This document shows, piece by piece, positions 58,047 through 64,000 of a stretch of DNA of 64,000 nucleotides. Made by a program: the position numbers and the translations under genes. The notes beneath the pieces are model-generated. The model was not told the DNA's origin. It saw only the letters and a program-made list of their open reading frames with translations, and ran no database searches. The stretch comes from Pseudomonadales bacterium (lineage in GTDB: Bacteria; Pseudomonadota; Gammaproteobacteria; Pseudomonadales; Pseudohongiellaceae). How positions within the stretch are numbered: the stretch's first letter is position 1; the number at the start of each line of letters is the position of its first letter. The stretch lies in contig JACKOJ010000002.1 in assembly GCA_024234325.1 (NCBI GenBank), forward strand, positions 186,001 through 250,000, in the 5' to 3' direction.

Positions 58047-58692
58047 CGCTAAGCCCGTGTTTCACGGCCAGAATGGTCAGCTCCACATCGCTGGAGAGGC
58101 CCAGTTTGTCGAAGATACGGTAGCGGTAGCTGTACACCGTCTTGCGGCTGAGCTGCAGCTTCTCGGAAATGGCATTGACCTTCTGGCTGTCGATCAGCAT
58201 CAGTGCCACCTGCAGCTCGCGCTCGGAGAGCTCGTCGAAGGGAGACGTGCGCGGTTCGTTGGTGGGCAGCTTCTCCAGTCTTGCCGTAATACGCGGGCTG
58301 ATGTAGCGCTGGCCGCTGTACACAAGATGGATGCTCCACAGCATCTCCTCCACCGGCACGCAGGGCGTGATATACGCACTGGCTCCTGCGCGCAGCATGC
58401 GCGAGGGCAGAACGCCAAGGCCGAGGGGAATCATGACAATCACGCGGGTCTGCGGGTGTTCCATCACCAGACGCTGGGTCAGTTCCAGCCCGGCAAGGCC
58501 GGACTGCTTCAGGTGCATGATAATGATGTCGGCAGCGACGTTCTGCAGTTTCAGCAGCGCCTCTTCCACACAATCCGCCTGCGCAACCACTTCCATGCCC
58601 TGCTCTTCCTGAATCAGGCGTTCAAGCCCGTGGCGCAGCAACTGGAAATCGTCGATCAGCATGACCCGCACGGGGTTTTGATTGTCAGGCAT
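58018..58692 (-). CDS. GacA/UvrY-family regulator with a degenerate receiver domain
   Basis: 224 residues with a receiver and a LuxR-type HTH. The HTH (LSERELQVALMLIDSQKVNAISEKL, then SRKTVYSYRYRIFDKL) and the location before uvrC identify it as the GacA/UvrY orthologue. The acidic pair Asp14-Asp15 is kept. The phospho-acceptor Asp is His60 (IIIMHLKQSG instead of VLMDVKMPG), the conserved Thr is Ile88 and the conserved Lys is Pro110 (YITPC instead of YLTKG). Phosphotransfer from a BarA/GacS kinase should therefore be impossible. The frame is intact and the DNA reads CAC at codon 60, so it is not a broken gene. Confidence 0.88.
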   Translation of the reverse strand: MPDNQNPVRVMLIDDFQLLRHGLERLIQEEQGMEVVAQADCVEEALLKLQNVAADIIIMHLKQSGLAGLELTQRLVMEHPQTRVIVMIPLGLGVLPSRMLRAGASAYITPCVPVEEMLWSIHLVYSGQRYISPRITARLEKLPTNEPRTSPFDELSERELQVALMLIDSQKVNAISEKLQLSRKTVYSYRYRIFDKLGLSSDVELTILAVKHGLSDASSLVPRN

Positions 58693-58774
58693 TTTTCATG
58701 TCCCACTTCGTCTGAAGCATTGGCTCTTTCACAGGCAGGTTTTAACACAGGCGGGGCTGCAAGTACATCTCAAT

Positions 58775-58797
58775 GCAGGAGCCTGCCCTGCAGGCGA
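58775..58797 (-). repeat. REP-like element abutting murB, copy 3
   Basis: The minus strand carries the 17-base core TCGCCTGCAGGGCAGGC (58797-58781) followed by TCCTGC, the same as at 29007. It begins immediately after the TGA of murB, so the stop plus repeat reads TGATCGCCTGC, as at 44439. Confidence 0.75.
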
Positions 58798-59823
58798 TCA
58801 GGTAGCACTGAACGGCGGCACCCACTGCACCTCGGGCTCCAGCGCCACGCCGAACTGCTGCCGCACCGAGGCCATGATCTCCGTTGCCAGTGTCACCACA
58901 TCCTGCGCGCTGGCGTGGTCGCGGTTCACGATCACCAGGGCCTGACGTTCATAGACGGCGGCACCGCCCACAGAGCGCCCCTTCCACCCTGCCCGCTCGA
59001 TCAGCCAGGCAGCAGGCACTTTCACACTGTGTCCATCGCCAGACACAAACCCCGGAATGTCGTGGGCCACCTGTTGCAGGCGGGCATAGTGCGCGGCGCT
59101 GATCACCGGATTCTTGAAGAAGCTGCCCGCGTTGCCCAGCTCTGCCGGGTCGGGCAGTTTGCTGCGGCGAATGGCGCACACAGCATCGAAAATTTCCTGC
59201 GGCCCCGGCTGCTTGCCGCGCAGGGACTCCGCCAGCGCGGCATAGCGGATATTCGGCTGCGGCTGGCGCCACAGGCGAAAACGCACGCCCAGAATCAGCG
59301 TGTTGCCGCGCAGGGAACGCTTGAACACACTGTCGCGATAGCCGAAGTCGCACGCTTCTCGGCTGAGGGTCTGCTGCTGCCCCGTGGCAATGTCCAGCAC
59401 GCGAACGCTCTCAATAAAGTCGCCCGCCTCCACGCCGTAGGCGCCGATGTTCTGAATGGGCGCGGCACCAACGCTGCCAGGAATCAGTGCCAGATTTTCC
59501 AGCCCGTACCAGCCCTGGGCAAGACAGTGCGCAACGAAATCGTGCCAGTTTTCTCCGCTCGCGGCATCCACACACACGCTGTCGTCGTCCCGCACTTCAT
59601 GGGCAATCCCGCTCAGCGCCATACGAATCACCACGCCGGAAAAATCTTCACGCAGCAATAAATTGCTCCCGCCCCCTATCACCAGCAGAGGAAGATCGCG
59701 GGTTTGCGCAAAGCGCAGTGCCTCGTTCAGCACCGGCTCGGAGTCCGCGTGGCAGAAGTAACGCGCGCTGGCCTTCAAGCCGAAAGTATTGAGGGATTGC
59801 AGATCGACGTGTTCCTGTATCAC
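58798..59823 (-). CDS. murB: UDP-N-acetylenolpyruvoylglucosamine reductase
   Basis: 341-residue FAD enzyme (type I, E. coli length 342) that reduces UDP-GlcNAc-enolpyruvate to UDP-MurNAc in peptidoglycan synthesis. NTFGLKASARYF, the FAD loop VIGGGSNLLL, NIGAYGVE and the catalytic serine region GNAGSFFKNPV are present. The start is a GTG overlapping the stop of the phosphatase gene (GTGA). The TGA stop merges into a REP element. Confidence 0.95.
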   Translation of the reverse strand: MIQEHVDLQSLNTFGLKASARYFCHADSEPVLNEALRFAQTRDLPLLVIGGGSNLLLREDFSGVVIRMALSGIAHEVRDDDSVCVDAASGENWHDFVAHCLAQGWYGLENLALIPGSVGAAPIQNIGAYGVEAGDFIESVRVLDIATGQQQTLSREACDFGYRDSVFKRSLRGNTLILGVRFRLWRQPQPNIRYAALAESLRGKQPGPQEIFDAVCAIRRSKLPDPAELGNAGSFFKNPVISAAHYARLQQVAHDIPGFVSGDGHSVKVPAAWLIERAGWKGRSVGGAAVYERQALVIVNRDHASAQDVVTLATEIMASVRQQFGVALEPEVQWVPPFSAT

Positions 59824-60311
59824 CGTGCGCGCAGCTCCGTGTCGGCAATATGGGCCAGCAGGCCGTCGCAGGCAGACTCAACCAGGTCCAGCACCTGCTC
59901 GAAACCTTCGGGGCCGCCGTAATACGGGTCTGGCACGGCGCTCACATTCTGGTCTGTGAATTCCAGAAATAAACGAATCTTGTGTCGCTGATCCGGCGGG
60001 CTCAGGCGCTGCAGGTCGCGCAGATTGTTCTCGTCCATCGCCAGAATATAATCAAACTCGTTGAAGTCCTCAGCGCACACCTGCCGCGCCCGCAGGCTGT
60101 CGAGGTCGTAACCGCGTTTTGCTCCCGCGGCACGGGCACGGGTATCGGGTTTGTGGCCGATGTGCCAGTCGCCGGTGCCAGCGGAGTCCACGGCAATACG
60201 CTTGCTCAGGCCTGCCTCTTCCACTCGCTGCACAAATACCGCGTGCGCAGTCGGCGACCGGCAGATATTGCCCAGGCAAACCATCAGCACTTTGACTTGC
60301 GGTGACTGCAT
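59820..60311 (-). CDS. Low-molecular-weight protein tyrosine phosphatase
   Basis: 163 residues from the ATG at 60311 (AGGG upstream); an upstream TTG at 60335 overlapping kdsB is possible. The P-loop VCLGNICRSP (CX5R) is near the N-terminus and the general-acid DPYYGG near the C-terminus. This is the Wzb/LMW-PTP fold. Wedged between kdsB and murB with 4-base overlaps, it may act on a tyrosine kinase of envelope polysaccharide synthesis, but no kinase gene is in view. Confidence 0.92.
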   Translation of the reverse strand: MQSPQVKVLMVCLGNICRSPTAHAVFVQRVEEAGLSKRIAVDSAGTGDWHIGHKPDTRARAAGAKRGYDLDSLRARQVCAEDFNEFDYILAMDENNLRDLQRLSPPDQRHKIRLFLEFTDQNVSAVPDPYYGGPEGFEQVLDLVESACDGLLAHIADTELRAR

Positions 60312-60331
60312 TGTGTCGGCCCTGTTCTCGT

Positions 60332-61078
60332 TCAAGCGCGTGCGCGAAAGTAGGCGCGCACGGCTTCCAGATCTTCCGGGGTGTCCACACCGCCCGGCAT
60401 GCTGACGCAGGATTCCTGCATGTGAATGCGCACGCCGTGGCCCATGGCACGCAACTGTTCCAGCTTCTCTGCCAGCTCCAGTGGCACCTGGGGCCAGGTG
60501 ACATACTTGTTCAGTGTCGAGACGCGATAGGCATAGATGCCGATATGGCGCTTGCCAAGTGCCACGCCCTGCTCCGCGCCATCGCGATGACAGGGAATGG
60601 GCGAGCGGCTGAAATAGTGCGCGTAACCCTGAAGGTCGGTGACCACCTTGACGATGTTCGGGTTGCGAAACTCGCTGTCGTGCACAATGGCTTCGTACAG
60701 CGAGGCAATGCCGGCATCGGGGTAGGCAGCGAGACTGCCCGCCACCTGGTTGATCGCTTCCGGCGGAATCAGCGGCTCATCGCCCTGCACGTTGACGATG
60801 ACCTCGTCCTCACCCAGGCCCAGTTGCGCGGCTACCTCCTGAATGCGATCGGTGCCGGACTGATGGGTGTCCCGCGTCATGCAGACATTCGGCGTGAATG
60901 CCAGCACGGCCTCACGCACCCGCTCGTCGTCGGTGGCAATGTATACCGCACTCGCCCTGCTCTGCAGCGCACGTTCGTACACGTGCTGCAGCATCGGCTT
61001 GCCTGCGATGTCCAGCAAGGGTTTGCCGGGAAGACGCGTGGAGGCGTAACGGGCCGGAATGACGACAATGAACGCCAT
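60332..61078 (-). CDS. kdsB: 3-deoxy-manno-octulosonate cytidylyltransferase
   Basis: 248 residues. Activates Kdo as CMP-Kdo for lipid A inner-core assembly. The N-terminal nucleotide loop VVIPARYASTRLPGKPL and the VNVQGDEPLIPP segment are family signatures. The ATG overlaps by one base the stop of the Trm112-like gene (TGATG on the minus strand). Confidence 0.96.
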   Translation of the reverse strand: MAFIVVIPARYASTRLPGKPLLDIAGKPMLQHVYERALQSRASAVYIATDDERVREAVLAFTPNVCMTRDTHQSGTDRIQEVAAQLGLGEDEVIVNVQGDEPLIPPEAINQVAGSLAAYPDAGIASLYEAIVHDSEFRNPNIVKVVTDLQGYAHYFSRSPIPCHRDGAEQGVALGKRHIGIYAYRVSTLNKYVTWPQVPLELAEKLEQLRAMGHGVRIHMQESCVSMPGGVDTPEDLEAVRAYFRARA

Positions 61079-61263
61079 CAGTGTTTCTCCCGCTCCTCAA
61101 CGCTGAGTTCGCGCGCCTCGCTCTCCAGCATCACGGGAATGCCGTCGCGCACGGGAAAGGCCAGGCCGTCGGCGAAGCAAAGCAGCTCCGCGGCGGCACG
61201 ATCGTGTTTGAGCGGGCCCTTGCAGATCGGGCAGGCCATGATGCTGAGCAGTTTCTGATCCAT
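61078..61263 (-). CDS. Trm112/YcaR-family small protein
   Basis: 61 residues beginning MDQKLLSIMACPICKGPL and ending VEEREKH, the typical YcaR (UPF0434/Trm112-like) pattern with one CPxC pair and LAFPVRDGIPVML. Always found between lpxK and kdsB in this locus. The exact function in bacteria is not settled. The ATG at 61263 follows the lpxK stop by one base. Confidence 0.93.
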   Translation of the reverse strand: MDQKLLSIMACPICKGPLKHDRAAAELLCFADGLAFPVRDGIPVMLESEARELSVEEREKH

Positions 61264-61264
61264 C

Positions 61265-62317
61265 TCAATGATTCCTCTCGTGTTCGTCGCCTGCGGCAAA
61301 GCTCGCCGCCAGGCGCTGCATATCATCGCACAGCTCTTCCAGGAAGTGCTCCTCAAGCCGGGCTTCAATTTCCAGATACCAGGTGTGTTTGCCGGCAAAG
61401 CGCTCACACTTCACCGCGTCCTTCTGCGTCATCACCAGTGTGTCCTCCCCGGCAAAGGCCAGTTCGTGGGCACTGAAGCGGTAATGGTCGGGAAACGGAT
61501 GGCACAGGGGCGCATAGCCCAACTCACGCACGGTGGTGAAGAAGCGCCCGGGATTGCCAATGCCGGCAATCGCGTGCAGACGCCCATTCTCGCCCAGCGG
61601 CAAGGCGTCCAGTGCCACGCGCTCGCCCGTGGCGATATTGACCCATCGCCCCGGCTGCACCTGCATGGCCCCCGGCGCTGCCCTCAAGCCAGCGGCTTGC
61701 AGCAGGGGCCGCCATTGCGTGACATCCCCGCCATTGACCAGCACCCAATCCACCTCCCGCAATCGCGAGACCGGCTCACGCAAGGGACCGGCGGGCAGGC
61801 ACAGGCCGTTGCCAAACAGACGGGTGCCGTCCAGCATCACCAGTTCCCGCGTGCGGGCCATCGCATAATGCTGCAAACCGTCATCGCTCAGAATCAGATC
61901 GCAACCCAGGCGGGCAAGCGCCGCCACGGCGCGCGGGCGCTGGGGGTCCACCATCACAGGCCCTTCCACATTGCGGCGAATCAGCACGGCCTCGTCGCCC
62001 ACCTCTTCCACCGAAGACAGTGGCGTGACCTCATAGGGTGGCGCGGGAGGATTGCCACCGTAACCGCGGCTGACGACGCCCACACGCACGCCCCGTGCGT
62101 GCAGTTGCCGGGCCAGTTGAATCAAGAGCGGCGTTTTGCCGGTGCCGCCCACGGTGATATTCCCGATCACCACGACGGGAGGCAGACGGGTGCCCTGCTC
62201 TCGCCGCCGCTCCAGACGGCAGCGCCTGCGCTGCGCGAGCGCGCGATACAGCAGCGACAGCGGCCACAGCAGCACGGGCCAGGAGCGCTTGCGATACCAG
62301 GCCGCGACAATTCCCAT
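61265..62317 (-). CDS. lpxK: Tetraacyldisaccharide 4'-kinase
   Basis: 350 residues. Adds the 4'-phosphate of lipid A. An N-terminal membrane-associated helix (WPVLLWPLSLLYRAL) and the P-loop GNITVGGTGKTPL (about 50-62) are diagnostic, with DDGLQHYAM as the catalytic segment. The start is an ATG at 62317 or a GTG one codon earlier; both overlap the msbA stop (GTGATG). Confidence 0.95.
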   Translation of the reverse strand: MGIVAAWYRKRSWPVLLWPLSLLYRALAQRRRCRLERRREQGTRLPPVVVIGNITVGGTGKTPLLIQLARQLHARGVRVGVVSRGYGGNPPAPPYEVTPLSSVEEVGDEAVLIRRNVEGPVMVDPQRPRAVAALARLGCDLILSDDGLQHYAMARTRELVMLDGTRLFGNGLCLPAGPLREPVSRLREVDWVLVNGGDVTQWRPLLQAAGLRAAPGAMQVQPGRWVNIATGERVALDALPLGENGRLHAIAGIGNPGRFFTTVRELGYAPLCHPFPDHYRFSAHELAFAGEDTLVMTQKDAVKCERFAGKHTWYLEIEARLEEHFLEELCDDMQRLAASFAAGDEHERNH

Positions 62318-64000
62318 CACGCCCCCGCGATGTGGTCGGAGAACTGAATGCGGTGCAGGCTGGCGTAGTGTCCGCCCAGTGCCAGCAGTTCGGCGTGGGT
62401 GCCGGATTCGACGACGCGCCCCTTGTCCATCACCAGAATCATGTCGGCGTTTTCGATGGTGGACAGACGATGCGCGATGATGAACGTGGTGCGCCCCTTC
62501 ATCAGGGTGCTGAGCGCCTGCTGGATGTGCTGTTCGGACTCCGAATCGAGCGCCGAAGTCGCCTCGTCCAGCACCAGAATCGGGGCGTCCTTGAGGAATG
62601 CGCGGGCAATGGCGATGCGCTGACGCTGACCGCCGGAGAGCATCAGGCCTGCGTCGCCCACCAGCGAATGAATGCCGTCCTGCAGCTTGTCGATGAATTC
62701 CATGGCGTGCGCGTTACGCGCCACGGCGATGATTTCCTCGTCGCTCACCTCGCCATCACGCCCGTAGGCAATGTTCTCGGCAATCGTGCCCTCGAACAGC
62801 ACCACGTCCTGGCTGACGAGTGCAATGTGATGCCGCAGATTGTGCAGCGTGTAATCCTGCACCGGCACGCCGTCAATCAATACCCTGCCATGCTCCACGT
62901 CATAGAAGCGCGGCAACAGGCTGACCATGGTGGACTTGCCACTGCCGGACTTGCCGACCAGGGCGACGCTTTGCCCGGGCTGCACCTGAATGTTGACATG
63001 AGAAAGTACCGGCTCGCCCTCTTTGTAGGCGAAGCTCACATCCTCGAACTTCACCTCGCCCCGCACACGGTCCACCGTGTACTGGCCGTTGTCCGTTTCG
63101 CGCGTCTCGTCCAGCAGGTTGAAAATGCTGTCGGCGGCGGAGATGCCACGCTGCACCACGGAGTTCACGTTCGACAACTGGCGAATCGGCTTGGCGAGCA
63201 GACCGGCGATGGTGAGGAAGGTAACGAAGTCCCCCGCCGTGGCACTGGCCAATACCTGGGGCGACATAGCGAACCAGATCAGCACGGCCATGGCCACACT
63301 CACCAGCACCTGCACTACCGGAATGGCAACGGACTGGGTGCCGACCATCTTCATGTTCTGGCGCCGGTTGCGCTCGCTGGCGCGGGCGAAACGCTGCAGC
63401 ACGAAATCCTTGGCATTGAAGGTGCGCACGACGCGCTGGCCCTTGATGGACTCGTTGGTAATCTGCGTGACATCGCCCATGGAGTTCTGCATCTGGCGAC
63501 TGTACTTGCGGAACTTGCGTGAGGCGAAGGACACCACATAGGCGACACAAGGCGCCACCAGCAGGAATACCAGCGAGAGGCGCCAGTTAGTCCAGAAAAG
63601 CGCCACCAGCAGGCCCACCACAGTGAGCCCTTCGCGGAAGATCACCGTGACCGCGTTGGTCGCCGCGCCACTGATCTGCTGCACGTCATAGGTGACCTTG
63701 GACACGAGACGCCCGGCGGTGCTGTTGTCGTAGTAGCGCGTGGGCAGATCCAGGAGTTTCTCCATGATCTCGCAGCGCAGTTTGTGAATGATGTGGTTGG
63801 AAATGTATTCGAGCGAATAACCGCCCATGATGCCACCGATACCGCGCACCACGACGATCAGCACACAGATGATGGGCGAGAGGAAACGGGCGTCGGCGTT
63901 CTGCGCGGTAACCTGATCCACCGTCCAGCCCAGCCACTCTGCCGTGGCCACCCCGGTGGCGGAAAACAGGATGTAGCCAATGACACTGATGATGAACACG
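62317..64000 (-). CDS. msbA: Lipid A export ABC transporter MsbA (N-terminus outside the window)
   Basis: The visible 560 residues are open to the window edge, so the first ~20-30 codons are missing. A six-helix exporter domain is followed by the ATPase: Walker A GKSGSGKST, signature LSGGQRQRIAIARA, Walker B ILVLDEATSALD. MsbA flips core-lipid A across the inner membrane. It is the first gene of the msbA-lpxK-ycaR-kdsB-phosphatase-murB run. Confidence 0.95.
   Translation of the reverse strand, partial: VFIISVIGYILFSATGVATAEWLGWTVDQVTAQNADARFLSPIICVLIVVVRGIGGIMGGYSLEYISNHIIHKLRCEIMEKLLDLPTRYYDNSTAGRLVSKVTYDVQQISGAATNAVTVIFREGLTVVGLLVALFWTNWRLSLVFLLVAPCVAYVVSFASRKFRKYSRQMQNSMGDVTQITNESIKGQRVVRTFNAKDFVLQRFARASERNRRQNMKMVGTQSVAIPVVQVLVSVAMAVLIWFAMSPQVLASATAGDFVTFLTIAGLLAKPIRQLSNVNSVVQRGISAADSIFNLLDETRETDNGQYTVDRVRGEVKFEDVSFAYKEGEPVLSHVNIQVQPGQSVALVGKSGSGKSTMVSLLPRFYDVEHGRVLIDGVPVQDYTLHNLRHHIALVSQDVVLFEGTIAENIAYGRDGEVSDEEIIAVARNAHAMEFIDKLQDGIHSLVGDAGLMLSGGQRQRIAIARAFLKDAPILVLDEATSALDSESEQHIQQALSTLMKGRTTFIIAHRLSTIENADMILVMDKGRVVESGTHAELLALGGHYASLHRIQFSDHIAGA

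Overview
The window is a gene-dense, fairly GC-rich stretch of a gammaproteobacterial chromosome. Three blocks point to this class. The uvrY(gacA)-uvrC-pgsA-tRNA-Gly-tRNA-Cys-tRNA-Leu order is the one known from Escherichia coli. The msbA-lpxK-ycaR-kdsB lipid A/Kdo block is also typical of the class, as are cmoM and rlmI. Respiratory c-type cytochromes, a nitrite reductase, Entner-Doudoroff glycolysis and Pseudomonas-like REP repeats suggest a free-living, probably aquatic relative of Pseudomonadales/Cellvibrionales. I cannot name the genus.

Layout. 1-5.2 kb: a PAS/GAF/GGDEF diguanylate cyclase, glpE, a small unknown, mtnC and rlmI. 5.2-9.9 kb: cmoM, an M16 zinc-protease lipoprotein and an EamA transporter. 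10-27.5 kb: an almost gapless minus-strand run zwf-pgl-edd-eda-glk-malQ-glgB-glgX-glgP-glgC-glgA that joins glucose oxidation to 6-phosphogluconate, the Entner-Doudoroff split, glucose phosphorylation and glycogen/maltodextrin metabolism. 27.7-39 kb: a hydrolase, REP repeats, a MarR-controlled EmrAB-type pump, a small cytochrome c, a MacAB-NodT tripartite pump and a potassium channel with a C-terminal zinc ribbon. 39-47.4 kb: a mipA-DUF3019-rstA-rstB-like envelope-stress operon, a second hydrolase and two tandem membrane diguanylate cyclases. 47.5-50 kb: a PD40 beta-propeller protein and an erythromycin-esterase-family protein.

The most distinctive segment is 50.0-54.8 kb. A NorR regulator is divergent from nirK (copper nitrite reductase), a diheme cytochrome c, a monoheme cytochrome c and a two-domain multicopper oxidase. 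This gene set resembles the ncgABC-nirK operon of Nitrosomonas, but in reversed order. The norR-nirK gap contains three GT-N7-AC NorR-type sites and a near-perfect sigma-54 -24/-12 promoter, so the module is probably induced by nitric oxide through NorR and RpoN. It ends next to the 3' end of a tRNA-Leu gene, and its base composition looks lower in GC than its surroundings.

55-64 kb: tRNA-Gly, tRNA-Cys and tRNA-Leu with a clear sigma-70 promoter, pgsA, uvrC, a GacA/UvrY homologue whose receiver has lost the phospho-acceptor Asp (now His60) and the conserved Thr and Lys, then murB, a low-molecular-weight phosphatase, kdsB, a Trm112-like protein, lpxK and the 3' part of msbA. Copies of a 17-nt REP core (TCGCCTGCAGGGCAGGC) lie in three intergenic regions, and two of them abut or supply the stop codon of a gene.
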